Below, one piece after another: positions 15,803 to 24,006 of a stretch of DNA of 41,393 nt (position 1 is its first letter; each line of letters starts with the position of its first letter). A program made the translations under genes and the position numbers. Origin of the DNA: Phascolarctobacterium sp. (lineage in GTDB: Bacteria > Bacillota > Negativicutes > Acidaminococcales > Acidaminococcaceae); the NCBI RefSeq assembly GCF_030531065.1, contig NZ_JAUNOQ010000018.1, positions 1 to 41,393 on the forward strand, in the 5' to 3' direction. Under the pieces are notes generated by a model. The model saw only the letters and a program-made list of their open reading frames with translations, had not been told where the DNA came from and ran no database searches.

Positions 15803-17713
15803 TTAATTTTGCTTTCCCGCGTATTTTTTCATGGCGGCGGCGATGAGCTGCGCCGTGCGCTTCAGTTCTGCTTCCGTATGGCTGGACATGAGCGCGACTC
15901 TGAGCCGCGCCGTTCCCTTTGCTACCGTGGGGTAGCGGATGGCGGGAATCAAGCAGCCCTGCTGCAGCAGCTCGTCCGCTACTTTCAGCGCCGCGGCTTC
16001 GTTGCCGATGACAATGGGCACGATGGCCGTGGGCGATTCTGCTTTAACGCCGGCGTCGTGCAGGCAGCGCAGAAAATATTCCACGTTATGCTGTAAGCGC
16101 TGGGCGCGGCGGGGCTCCGCTTCCAGAATTTCCAGCGCCTTTAAGGCGGCGGCCAGCGTGGCTGGGGCCTGGGAGGTGGCGAAGATAAAGCTGCGCGCTT
16201 TGTTTTTTAAATATTCGATGATGGTCTTGCTGGCGCAGGCAAAACCGCCTTCCGCGCCCAAAGCTTTGCTCAGCGTGCCCATGATGATATCGGGAACGCA
16301 GGCGTAGTCGTAATATTCTACGGTTCCCTTGCCTGTCGCGCCGATAACGCCGGTAGCGTGGGCTTCGTCGATCATGGTCAGCACATGGTACTGCTTTCCC
16401 AAAGCCGTCAGGCGGGGCAGGTCGACGATATCGCCGTCCATACTGAAAACGGCGTCGCTGACGATGAGGCCCTTGCGATAGGCCGTAGTTTGCAGCTTCT
16501 TTTCCAAATCCCGCATATCGTTATGCTTATAAACGACGACGCGGGCTTTGCTCAAACGGCAGCCGTCGATGATGCTGGCGTGATTGTATTCGTCGCTGAA
16601 GATTACGCTTTCGCTGTCGCAGAGCGCGGAGATGATGCCCACGTTAGCCATATAGCCGGTGTTGAACAGCAGCGCCGCCTCCGTGCTTTTAAACTGCGCC
16701 AGTTTATTTTCCAGCTGTTCGTGCAGGGCGGTGTTGCCCGTGGTCAGACGGCTGCCGCCGCTGCCCGCGCCCCAGGCGAGCGCCGCTTGGGCGGCGGCCT
16801 GCTTGACGCGCTCGTCGTCGGCCAAATCGAGATAGCTGTTGGAGGCTAAAAGCAGCACGGAGCGTCCCCGCATTTTTACATATTTGCTTTGGGGGCTGTC
16901 GATGGTGCGCATGCTGCGGTACAGGGATTTTTCCTTGAGCCGCGCCAGCTCTTCGGCGAAAATTTGCTGCGGGTCGGCGTTGAGCGGGCGCTCAGGCGGC
17001 AGGCCGCGCACCAGCACTCTTTGTTTTTCCAGATAGTTGATGGCGTCGGCGGCGTCGGCCAGGCGGCTGTCAAAAATAAAAATGCGACCGCCGTGAGGAT
17101 TGCCGACTTCTTTGAGCGGCGTCAGGCGCACATAGCCGTGGCGCAGCGAAGAAATATAACCGGTGACGTATTCCGGATCGTCGGACATACACAGCTCGGC
17201 GATAACTCCCGGCGCGTGGACTACCTTGGTCGCGAGCACGACGGCTTCGCGGAAATGATTTTTGCAGCTGCCGGTTGCGCTCGCGCTTTCGGCGTCCATG
17301 TAGGTAACGCGGATGCCGCGCTGATGGTCGGGCTCGATGCAGCGGTCCGTGGCCAGGTCGTAAAGGACGGCGCCGCGCATGGGGTGGACGCTGCGCAACA
17401 GCGCGACGAGCTTATCCGCTTGGGCCGCCAGGCCCAGCTCGCCTAAAATCTGGCGCATAATCGCATAGCTGCCTTCCACCGTAGCGGCAGGGCGGGCGCT
17501 GACGGGCAGCGCCTCCAGATATTGCAGCTCGCCGGGCTGGATTTCTTCGATTTTGACGTTGATAAAATCGGCGCGGCCCAGACCGTGGTGCAGGGCGCGT
17601 TCGCTCAAGGCGCTGACGGCCCGGCTTATATCCTGTTGGGGCAGGATGCGTTCTGCGCCGCTGACGTGCTTGCCGCTTTTGGACGCGCGCATTTTAATAC
17701 TGTATGTGGGCAT
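15803..17713 (-). CDS. bioWF: Fused pimeloyl-CoA synthetase and 8-amino-7-oxononanoate synthase (BioW-BioF)
   Basis: A 636-residue protein. Residues 1-~240 are BioW (YSIKMRASKSGKHVSGAERI, later RVTYMDAE and HGGRIFIF), which activates pimelate to pimeloyl-CoA with ATP. Residues ~250-636 are BioF, with DEAHATGVIGATGKG and the PLP lysine in GTLSKALGAEGGF, condensing pimeloyl-CoA with L-alanine to 8-amino-7-oxononanoate. Both halves have full family length and continuous reading, so this is a true fusion that could pass pimeloyl-CoA between sites. The ATG follows AAAGGAGAAACAAGCATT. It is the last gene of the biotin operon, 208 bp after the membrane-protein gene. Confidence 0.95.
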   Translation of the reverse strand: MPTYSIKMRASKSGKHVSGAERILPQQDISRAVSALSERALHHGLGRADFINVKIEEIQPGELQYLEALPVSARPAATVEGSYAIMRQILGELGLAAQADKLVALLRSVHPMRGAVLYDLATDRCIEPDHQRGIRVTYMDAESASATGSCKNHFREAVVLATKVVHAPGVIAELCMSDDPEYVTGYISSLRHGYVRLTPLKEVGNPHGGRIFIFDSRLADAADAINYLEKQRVLVRGLPPERPLNADPQQIFAEELARLKEKSLYRSMRTIDSPQSKYVKMRGRSVLLLASNSYLDLADDERVKQAAAQAALAWGAGSGGSRLTTGNTALHEQLENKLAQFKSTEAALLFNTGYMANVGIISALCDSESVIFSDEYNHASIIDGCRLSKARVVVYKHNDMRDLEKKLQTTAYRKGLIVSDAVFSMDGDIVDLPRLTALGKQYHVLTMIDEAHATGVIGATGKGTVEYYDYACVPDIIMGTLSKALGAEGGFACASKTIIEYLKNKARSFIFATSQAPATLAAALKALEILEAEPRRAQRLQHNVEYFLRCLHDAGVKAESPTAIVPIVIGNEAAALKVADELLQQGCLIPAIRYPTVAKGTARLRVALMSSHTEAELKRTAQLIAAAMKKYAGKQN

Positions 17714-17736
17714 AATGCTTGTTTCTCCTTTTGCTG

Positions 17737-17907
17737 GCGGTAAATATAATATCGCTAAGTGAATAGCGCTTTTAGCGCATCAACGCTTAGAACCATAGAA
17801 ATTGAGCCACTGTTTGAGCGCAAGGCGCGAGTTTGGCGAAATTTCGTTATGGGTCTGTGTGCAAGGCGCGTTAAAAAGCGTGCTGAACGGGCGATATTAT
17901 ATTTACG
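17737..17907. repeat. Inverted-repeat non-coding element inside the bio operon
   Basis: TAAATATAATATCGC (17741-17755) recurs inverted at 17891-17905, with GCG flanks on both sides, enclosing about 135 bp with no open frame. Further internal repeats (GCAAGGCGCG twice, TAAGCG/CGCTTA) make the whole unit able to fold. It fills the unusually long gap between the membrane-protein gene and bioWF. It may be a small non-autonomous element or a processing or attenuation structure. Confidence 0.55.
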
Positions 17908-17921
17908 CTTGTGAGTGTATT

Positions 17922-18395
17922 TTAGTTTTGCCGCAATAATTCAACGTGGTGCAGCAGCCTTTGCGCCGGTTTGTACAAAACTCCTGCGGTCGCGGCGGTG
18001 AAAATCATGCCGGGCGCCGCGGCGGCGGCCAGTACCTGCCAGCTTACGCCTGTCACCTGCCACATAATTATGCGAGCGAACAGAGTGCCCAAGGGGCCGC
18101 TGACGATAACGGTCAGCAGATTAGTCCCCATTAAAGCCATGACGCCGCCCGCTACCGCGCGGAAGCACATTTGAATGAGGACGCTGAAAATATTGTGAAC
18201 GCCCAGCGTCATGCCCAACGCGCTGGCCAAAAGCCCGGCGATAATGTAGCGCTTGAAGCCGAAGCAGGCGCAGATAAGCACAGCGATGGGCGCGGACAGC
18301 TGAAATTCGCCGCCGGCTACGGGCGAGGGGATTTTCATGCTGCCGGACAGCAGAATAATTACGCCTAAAAGCGCGGTGGTCGTAAGTTGCCGCAT
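17922..18395 (-). CDS. Small integral membrane protein in the biotin operon, possible ECF-type S component
   Basis: A 157-residue, very hydrophobic protein with about five predicted membrane helices and few charges. The N-terminus (LLGVIILLSGSMKIPSPVAG, then LSAPIAVLICACFG) is reminiscent of substrate-binding S components of energy-coupling-factor transporters. It does not show the usual BioY sequence. Its position between bioA and bioWF suggests uptake of biotin or of a precursor such as pimelate, the BioW substrate. The ATG follows AAAGGAGTTTACTTGA. Family assignment is tentative. Confidence 0.5.
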   Translation of the reverse strand: MRQLTTTALLGVIILLSGSMKIPSPVAGGEFQLSAPIAVLICACFGFKRYIIAGLLASALGMTLGVHNIFSVLIQMCFRAVAGGVMALMGTNLLTVIVSGPLGTLFARIIMWQVTGVSWQVLAAAAAPGMIFTAATAGVLYKPAQRLLHHVELLRQN

Positions 18396-18473
18396 TCAAG
18401 TAAACTCCTTTAAAACAAAAGTTGATGATAAAAATATTTTTTTAGGGCGCAGCTTAACCGCGCCCTTTGTTCT

Positions 18474-19826
18474 TCAGCCTAAAATTTCGTCGACGGATTG
18501 CTTAGCCAATGCGACGGCCTTAGCCAAATCCTCGTCCGCAATATTCAGCGGCGGGTTGAAATAAATTACGTTGCCCAAGGGTCGCAGCAGCAGGCCGTGG
18601 GTCAGCGCCTTTTTATAAATTTCGTAGCCGATGCGCAGCTGGCCGTCAAAGCCCGTCTTTTTATTTTTATCCGTTACCAGCTCCATGGCGTTGATGAGGC
18701 CGATATGGCGAATCTCGCCGATATTTTTGTGCTGGCCGAAGGCTTCGTTCAGCGCGGCGTTAAAATATTTGGCTTTCACGGCGGCGTTCGCCAGAATATT
18801 TTCTTCCTTCATAATTTGAAGCACCGCTAAAGCCGCGGCGCAGCCGATGGGGTTGCCCGCGTAGGTGTGGCTGTGCATGAAGGCCTTGCCCTTATTGTAA
18901 TCGTCGTAAAACGCGTCGTAAATTTTATCCGTGGTGCAGACGATGGACATGGGCAGATAGCCGCCGGTCAGCGCCTTGCTGATGCACATGATGTCCGGCG
19001 TGACACCCGCGTGCTGGCAGGCGAACATTTTGCCCGTGCGTCCAAAGCCCGTGGCGATTTCGTCGGCGATGAGCAGCACGCCGTAAGCGTCGCACAGCGC
19101 GCGCAGCTTTTTGAGATACAGCGGCGGGTAGATGCGCATACCGGCGCAGCCCTGCACGATGGGCTCCACGATAATGGCCGCCGTTTCCCTAGCGTGCTGG
19201 GCGAAAGCCTCTTCGGCAAATTTAAAGCATTCGCACTGGCAATGCTCCCTGTTTTTATTGAAGGGGCAGCGGTAGCAGTCGGGCGCCTGGACGTGAATAT
19301 TATTCATCATCATGGGCTTATACATTTGCGCGAATAAATCCATGCTGCCCACGGACAGCGCGCCGATGGTTTCGCCGTGATAGCCCTCGCTGAGGCACAT
19401 GAAGCGCTGCTTTTCGCCGTGACCGGTCTGCAGCTGATATTGGAAAGCGATTTTGAGCGCGATTTCCACGGAGGCGGAACCGTTGTCGGCAAAATTAAAT
19501 TTAGTTAAGCCGGGGGGCAGCACCTGCGCCAGCTCCTCGCATAATTTAATCGCGGGCTCGTGCGTAAAATTGACGAAGATAACGTGTTCTAATTCGTCGA
19601 GCTGCTTTTTAATCGCGGCGTTGATTTTGGGATTGCAATGTCCCAAAAGGTTGCACCACCAGCTGCTGATGATGTCCAGATATTTCGTGCCGTCGGCGGC
19701 GTAAAGATACGGGCCTTCGGCGTGATCCACCACAATAGGCCGCAGCGTTTCGTAATCCTTCATTTGGGAACAGGGATGCCAGATATGCGCCAGGTCGCGG
19801 CGGGCTAAATCTTCCATTTTATCCAT
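18474..19826 (-). CDS. bioA: Adenosylmethionine-8-amino-7-oxononanoate aminotransferase BioA
   Basis: A 450-residue class III aminotransferase. [13 protein letters not shown] (about 14-26) is the typical BioA start; [14 protein letters not shown] (about 253-266) and the PLP lysine in [12 protein letters not shown] (about 283-294) follow. It transfers the amino group of S-adenosylmethionine to 8-amino-7-oxononanoate, giving 7,8-diaminopelargonic acid. The ATG follows GAGGAGAGAAAATT. It lies 73 bp downstream of bioD. Confidence 0.95.
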   Translation of the reverse strand: MDKMEDLARRDLAHIWHPCSQMKDYETLRPIVVDHAEGPYLYAADGTKYLDIISSWWCNLLGHCNPKINAAIKKQLDELEHVIFVNFTHEPAIKLCEELAQVLPPGLTKFNFADNGSASVEIALKIAFQYQLQTGHGEKQRFMCLSEGYHGETIGALSVGSMDLFAQMYKPMMMNNIHVQAPDCYRCPFNKNREHCQCECFKFAEEAFAQHARETAAIIVEPIVQGCAGMRIYPPLYLKKLRALCDAYGVLLIADEIATGFGRTGKMFACQHAGVTPDIMCISKALTGGYLPMSIVCTTDKIYDAFYDDYNKGKAFMHSHTYAGNPIGCAAALAVLQIMKEENILANAAVKAKYFNAALNEAFGQHKNIGEIRHIGLINAMELVTDKNKKTGFDGQLRIGYEIYKKALTHGLLLRPLGNVIYFNPPLNIADEDLAKAVALAKQSVDEILG

Positions 19827-19899
19827 AATTTTCTCTCCTCGATAATATATTCAGAAGCAAAAAACAGCTTTGCGCCGGTCTGCTTAGCGCCGGCTTTTT

Positions 19900-20583
19900 T
19901 TATTTAAACAGCGATTGCAAAAATTGAACGTCGATATCCAGTTCTTGGGCGTTGGGCTTGACGGCGGCGACGACGGGCACGCCCGAAATCGCTTCTATCA
20001 TGCGCTTATTATCGGCCTGCATAAAATCGTCGGCGTCATAATTATTGAGAATAATGCCGCGGACGGGAATGCCGTGTTGCTGCAAATAATAAACGGTCAG
20101 GACGCAGGCGTTGATGGAGCCCAGCGCCGCGCTGGAAATTACCAGTGTGCCCAGTCCCAGCTCTTTGATAATGTCCTCCAATAAAATGTGTTGCTCGTCC
20201 CAGCGAATGGGGCAGATGATGCCGCCGCTGCCTTCCATGGTAACGTAATCGTATGTGGCCAGCGACGCTTGGTAATCGCGGACGATTTTAGACATTTCCA
20301 CCGGATTGCCTTCGCGCAGCGCCGCCAGGTGGGGCGAAACGGCAGTCTTATAAATGTAGGAAACCAGTTCCTCAGGCTTGGCAGGGATGCCTGCGGTTTG
20401 AGCGACAAAGGCGGCGTCGCCGGGCAGCCAGCTGCCGTCGGGTTGCTCTTCCGCGCCGCTTAATGCGGCCTTGTAGTAACCGGCGTTCACACCGGCGTCG
20501 CGCAGCTTTTTGACTAAGAGCGCGGTGACGTAGGTTTTGCCCACGTCCGTACCGGTGGCCGTAATAAAAATACCTTTACTCAT
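19900..20583 (-). CDS. bioD: Dethiobiotin synthetase BioD
   Basis: A 227-residue P-loop enzyme starting MSKGIFITATGTDVGKT, the last part being the Walker A. GSGGIICPI (about 123-131) binds the substrate. It closes the ureido ring of dethiobiotin from diaminopelargonate, CO2 and ATP. The start at 20583 is preceded by AAGGTGAAAATT; a longer frame would run into the BirA operator region. It is the first gene of the biotin operon. bioB is not in the window. Confidence 0.95.
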   Translation of the reverse strand: MSKGIFITATGTDVGKTYVTALLVKKLRDAGVNAGYYKAALSGAEEQPDGSWLPGDAAFVAQTAGIPAKPEELVSYIYKTAVSPHLAALREGNPVEMSKIVRDYQASLATYDYVTMEGSGGIICPIRWDEQHILLEDIIKELGLGTLVISSAALGSINACVLTVYYLQQHGIPVRGIILNNYDADDFMQADNKRMIEAISGVPVVAAVKPNAQELDIDVQFLQSLFK

Positions 20584-20611
20584 AATTTTCACCTTCTGCT
20601 TTATTTCATAA

Positions 20612-20640
20612 GTTAACCTTGTGAACGATTTGCGTTGACG
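20612..20640. promoter_or_regulatory. BirA-type biotin operator, downstream copy
   Basis: GTTAACC (20612-20618), 15 nt, then GTTGAC (20634-20639). It is an imperfect inverted repeat of the biotin-repressor type, placed just after the predicted transcription start. Confidence 0.6.
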
Positions 20641-20645
20641 AACAT

Positions 20646-20674
20646 AGTATAGAACAGTTTGCCGCACAAGTCAA
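20646..20674 (-). promoter_or_regulatory. Promoter of the biotin operon
   Basis: On the minus strand, TTGACT (20674-20669), a 17-nt spacer and TATACT (20651-20646). The -35 box overlaps the upstream operator half-site. Confidence 0.75.
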
Positions 20675-20697
20675 CCCAGTAAAATGGTATGGTTAAC
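20670..20697. promoter_or_regulatory. BirA-type biotin operator, upstream copy
   Basis: GTCAACC (20670-20676), a 14-nt spacer and GGTTAAC (20691-20697). This matches the Firmicute BirA operator form (GTTAACC, 14-15 nt, GGTTAAC) with one mismatch. It overlaps the -35 box, so biotinyl-AMP-bound BirA would exclude RNA polymerase. Confidence 0.75.
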
Positions 20698-20754
20698 TAA
20701 AACGGTGCGGCGCAAAAATCTTCCATTATTTAGCGCTTGCGGAAATTTTTTTGC

Positions 20755-20783
20755 TTGCCAAGCGGCGCGTTCTATGTTATCAT
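20755..20783 (+). promoter_or_regulatory. Promoter of panC-panD
   Basis: TTGCCA (20755-20760), a 17-nt spacer and TATCAT (20778-20783). It diverges from the biotin promoter about 80 bp away. Confidence 0.55.
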
Positions 20784-20789
20784 AATTGC

Positions 20790-20952
20790 GGTAAATCGGA
20801 CTGCGGCACAGCAGCGCCTGCGGCGCGTTGTAGCCAGAGCAGCCGGAGTTTATGATAAGAAGTCAATAATCGCTTGGATCTGTCAGACCGGGACGAAGAC
20901 GCAATATGAAGCATATGCCTGCGCATTCCGTTTCGGAGTGCGCTTTTTTATT
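20790..20952 (+). ncRNA. Structured panC leader with terminator, candidate pan-motif RNA
   Basis: The leader folds into a long hairpin at 20797-20845: CGG/CCG, a bulged A (20800), CTGC/GCAG, GGC/GCC, a bulged A (20832), ACA/TGT and GCGCC/GGCGC. A smaller hairpin with a bulged A follows (GGATCT/AGACC, about 20876-20889). An intrinsic terminator, GCGCATTCCG/CGGAGTGCGC plus a T run, ends at about 20950, 100 nt before panC. Stem-loops with bulged adenines upstream of pantothenate genes are the hallmark of the described pan motif. The assignment was not checked against a covariance model. Confidence 0.5.
20921..20951 (+). terminator. Intrinsic terminator in the panC leader
   Basis: A 10-bp stem, GCGCATTCCG with CGGAGTGCGC, a TTT loop and a TTTTTTAT tail. 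It lies ahead of the coding region, so it should act as an attenuator. Confidence 0.8.
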
Positions 20953-21049
20953 TGTAGTGCCGCCGCGAGGGCGGGCGCGTTACTCCAAAAGGTCAGGAAG
21001 AATAATACAACGATTATGCAAATCGGTATTCAAAGTGAGGGAAAAGCTA

Positions 21050-21904
21050 ATGAAATTAGTACACACAGTCGCAGAGCTGCGCGAAGAAGTAGCCGCAGCT
21101 AAAATCAAGGGACTGACCATCGGCCTGGTTCCTACTATGGGCGCTTTGCATGAAGGCCACGCTTCCTTAATCAGCGCCGCCAATAAGGAAAACGATTTTG
21201 TCGTAGTCAGCGTTTTTGTAAATCCGACTCAGTTCGGACCCAACGAAGATTTGGACGCGTACCCGCGCACTTTGGACGCCGACTGTAAGCTGGCGGAAAA
21301 AATGGGCGCCGATATCGTCTTCGCACCTTCTCCTAAAGAAATGTATCCCAGCGAGGACGCTACCTGGGTGGAGGTTACGGGCGACATTACTAAAGTGCTG
21401 TGCGGTCGTACCCGTCCGATTCACTTCCGCGGCGTAACTACCGTCGTTACTAAGCTGTTTAATCTGGCGCAGCCCGACCGCGCTTATTTTGGCCAGAAGG
21501 ACGCGCAGCAGGTGGAAGTGCTGAAGCGCATGGTTAAGGACTTGTTCTTTAATTTGCAGCTGCGTATCATGCCCATCGTCCGCGAAGCCGACGGCCTGGC
21601 CAAAAGCTCCCGCAATACTTATTTGAGCGCCGAAGAACGCGAGGCAGCCCTGGTTTTGAGCCGCAGCCTGAAAGCAGCCAAGGAGCAGTACGATGCGGGC
21701 GAGCGCGACGCCGCTAAAATTACCGCCGCCGTAACCGCTTCCATCGAGCAGGAGCCTATGGCGAATATCGATTATGTAGAAATTTACGCGCTGCCGGAAT
21801 TGAAACCGGCGGCTAAGCCCCTGGCAGGCAGCAATCTGCTGGCCGTAGCCGTCAAATTCGGCACTACCCGTTTAATCGATAATGTTGTATTGGAGGAAAA
21901 ATAA
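21050..21904 (+). CDS. panC: Pantoate-beta-alanine ligase PanC
   Basis: A 284-residue ATP-dependent ligase joining pantoate and beta-alanine to pantothenate. [13 protein letters not shown] (about 29-41) contains the HxGH-type nucleotide site; [14 protein letters not shown] (about 58-71) and GQKDAQQ follow. The start at 21050 is preceded by GTGAGGGAAAAGCTA; the frame extends upstream to 20906 only through the leader terminator and is not used. The stop overlaps panD (TAATG). panB is not in the window. Confidence 0.95.
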   Translation: MKLVHTVAELREEVAAAKIKGLTIGLVPTMGALHEGHASLISAANKENDFVVVSVFVNPTQFGPNEDLDAYPRTLDADCKLAEKMGADIVFAPSPKEMYPSEDATWVEVTGDITKVLCGRTRPIHFRGVTTVVTKLFNLAQPDRAYFGQKDAQQVEVLKRMVKDLFFNLQLRIMPIVREADGLAKSSRNTYLSAEEREAALVLSRSLKAAKEQYDAGERDAAKITAAVTASIEQEPMANIDYVEIYALPELKPAAKPLAGSNLLAVAVKFGTTRLIDNVVLEEK

Positions 21905-22287
21905 TGCTTTATAATATGTTTCATGGCAAAATCCATCGCGCTACCGTAACCGAAGCTAATCTGGAATATATGGGCAGCATCACCATCGACAGCGAGCTGC
22001 TGGAGCTGTCCGGGATCTTGCCGGGCGAACGGGTGCAGATTGTGGACAACAATAACGGCAACCGTCTGGAAACCTACGTTATCGCCGGCGAGCGCGGCAG
22101 CGGCGTCATCTGCTTAAACGGCGCGGCAGCCCGTAAGGTAGTAGTGGGCGATACGGTTATCATTATCGCTTACGCGATGATGGACGAAAAGGAAGCTAAA
22201 GGCTACGAGCCGAAAGTCGTTATGGTGGACGAGCATAACCGGCCGATTAACGTGCGCGGCACGGAAAAGGAACGGGAGATAGGCTAA
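21904..22287 (+). CDS. panD: Aspartate 1-decarboxylase PanD
   Basis: A 127-residue pyruvoyl enzyme precursor. Self-cleavage between Gly24 and Ser25 (YMGSITID) generates the pyruvoyl group on the alpha chain. It decarboxylates aspartate to beta-alanine, the second substrate of PanC. Translation is coupled to panC through the TAATG overlap. Confidence 0.96.
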   Translation: MLYNMFHGKIHRATVTEANLEYMGSITIDSELLELSGILPGERVQIVDNNNGNRLETYVIAGERGSGVICLNGAAARKVVVGDTVIIIAYAMMDEKEAKGYEPKVVMVDEHNRPINVRGTEKEREIG

Positions 22288-22319
22288 AGGCTTTTAAAAA
22301 GCTTGACGAAAAAATAAAC

Positions 22320-22367
22320 AAGCGCACTGCTTGCGAGCGTAAAAACTTGCAGGTAGTGCGCTTTTTG
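22320..22367 (+). terminator. Terminator of panC-panD
   Basis: AGCGCACT (22321-22328) pairs with AGTGCGCT (22355-22362), followed by a T run. Confidence 0.75.
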
Positions 22368-22379
22368 GTTTTGCAAAAT

Positions 22380-22530
22380 TGTTTTTCCTTGCGCTTCGCA
22401 ACAGGAAGACAATGTTGCGGTTCAGTATTTTATTTCCCCTAGCGTTTCACGACGGACAGATGATTTTGCGGTTCGGTAGTCGGCTTTCCCCTCGCGTTTT
22501 ACGATAGGAATAGCTGCTGGCGTTTATTAT
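22380..22530. repeat. Three degenerate tandem repeats
   Basis: Three imperfect units of about 45-55 bp follow one another, each with the pattern TTTCC(C)CT..GCGTTT..ACGA..GGA and mostly ending TTGCGGTTC. The clearest pair is about 22433-22483 and 22487-22530. No open frame; no known family recognised. The rest of this 300-bp gap holds only the panD terminator. Confidence 0.45.
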
Positions 22531-22590
22531 TTCATTGAAAAGTAGCGACCTGTAGGGCAAAACTTTTCAACGAAATTACGCGCCGCAGTT

Positions 22591-22800
22591 TTATTTTTGG
22601 GCGCGCTTGCGGATTTCCGTTACCGGCGTGCCGCCGATGCCCCAGTTATCCGTATCCACTTCGTCGATAACTACGACGGTGGTGGCTTTGTTTTTGCCTA
22701 AAACGTCGTGCAGCAGATTGGTCGCGCCTTCGATGAGCTGGCGCTTTTGCTCCGGGGTCACGTTGCCCTCTTTGGTGATTTTAATATTAACGTACGGCAT
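22591..22800 (-). CDS. 4-Oxalocrotonate tautomerase family protein
   Basis: A 69-residue small tautomerase. After removal of Met, Pro1 (MPYVNIKIT) is the catalytic base typical of the family, and the later region VVVIDEVDTDNWGIGG is conserved. Enzymes of this size form hexamers and isomerise enol/keto acids; the physiological substrate here is unknown. The ATG follows GAAGGGAGGCATTTCC. Monocistronic. Confidence 0.9.
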   Translation of the reverse strand: MPYVNIKITKEGNVTPEQKRQLIEGATNLLHDVLGKNKATTVVVIDEVDTDNWGIGGTPVTEIRKRAQK

Positions 22801-23142
22801 GGAAATGCCTCCCTTCCATAAATTTTTCGCAGGCGGAATTGGCTTGGCTGTGGCGAACGATAAGGCGAAGCCAGTTTATTATTTATATTATGAGCTAGTC
22901 GCTGCAATTTACGCAGGCGGCGCTGGTTTCGTTCGCGCTAAGGCGCAAGCTTTTCGCTGTTTATATTATAGCATGGCGGGCTGAATTTTGCAGTAGTTTG
23001 CAGTTTTGCCGAGCGCAAGCCGCTCTTGCCGCCGTCAACGCTAATTCTGCGCGCTTTTGCTTTATTATTTGTTAGTAGTGTGATAAAATAATTATATTAT
23101 GGGCAAGTGTGCGGCGAGCCCAAAAGGACGGGAGGCGAGGCT
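22801..23142. other. Intergenic region upstream of rsmI
   Basis: No gene seen. It contains a short direct repeat, TTTATATTAT (22882-22891 and 22958-22967). A possible promoter for rsmI is TTGTTA (23069-23074), 18 nt, TATATT (23093-23098). Confidence 0.35.
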
Positions 23143-24006
23143 GTGACAGCGGAAGAAATTACATACGGAACCTTGTACCTGTGCGCCACGCCCATCGGCA
23201 ATTTGGAGGACATGACGCCGCGGGCCTTGCGCATGCTGCGGGAGGCGGATTTAATCGCTGCCGAGGACACGCGCCACACCTTGCAGCTTTTAAATCATTT
23301 CGGCATTAAGGGCCGTCTTGTCCGTTACGACGAGCACAGCAAGGAAAAGCAGGGCGCTTATTTATTGGAGCAGTTGCTGGCCGGCAAAAATATCGCCTTG
23401 GTCAGCGACGCGGGCTTTCCCGGCATCGCCGACCCGGGCGAAGCCTTGGCGAAGGACGCGATTGCCGCGGGCGTGCGCGTAGTGCCAGTGCCCGGCGCCA
23501 ACGCCGCCTTATGCGCGCTGATTGCTTCCGGCCTGCCCGCGTACCCGTTTTTTTTCGGCGGCTTTTTGCCCAAGAGCAAGCGCAACCGGCGCGAGCAGCT
23601 GGAGGCATGGAAATATATTCCGGCGACGATGCTGCTATATGAAGCGCCGCACCGCATCGAAGAGGTGCTGAAGGATATTCTGGAAGCCTGGGGCGACCGT
23701 CCCCTGGCGGCGGCGCGGGAGCTGACCAAGCTGCACGAGGAATTTTACCGCGGCACAGTCAGCGGCTGTTTAGCGTGGCTGGAGCAGCAGGGGCCGCGCG
23801 GCGAATTTTGTTTAGTCGTCGGGCCGGGCGACGGCGAGCAGCCGAAGGACGAAGAAGAATTGGCGCCTCTGGACGAGGTGCGCCGCTTGCTTGCCGAGGG
23901 CATGGACAAAAAATTCGCTCTGGCGCAGGTGGCCAAAAAACGTAAAATCCCCAGGCGGGAATTATATAATCAATTTATTCTTGAAGGAGAAGGGATCAGC
24001 AAATGA
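23143..24006 (+). CDS. rsmI: 16S rRNA (cytidine-1402-2'-O)-methyltransferase RsmI
   Basis: A 287-residue tetrapyrrole-methylase-fold enzyme. LYLCATPIGNLEDMTPRAL (about 11-29), AAEDTRHT and VSDAGFPGIADPG (about 86-98) are diagnostic. It 2'-O-methylates C1402 in the decoding centre of 16S rRNA. A GTG start at 23143 is chosen because GGGAGG lies about 7 nt upstream; the frame is open to another GTG at 23107. The stop overlaps the metG start (ATGA). Confidence 0.93.
   Translation: MTAEEITYGTLYLCATPIGNLEDMTPRALRMLREADLIAAEDTRHTLQLLNHFGIKGRLVRYDEHSKEKQGAYLLEQLLAGKNIALVSDAGFPGIADPGEALAKDAIAAGVRVVPVPGANAALCALIASGLPAYPFFFGGFLPKSKRNRREQLEAWKYIPATMLLYEAPHRIEEVLKDILEAWGDRPLAAARELTKLHEEFYRGTVSGCLAWLEQQGPRGEFCLVVGPGDGEQPKDEEELAPLDEVRRLLAEGMDKKFALAQVAKKRKIPRRELYNQFILEGEGISK

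Noticed and set aside
20906-21049. N-terminal extension of PanC from the ATG at 20906
   Set aside because: It would translate through the leader terminator; the family start is at 21050 with a good ribosome-binding site.
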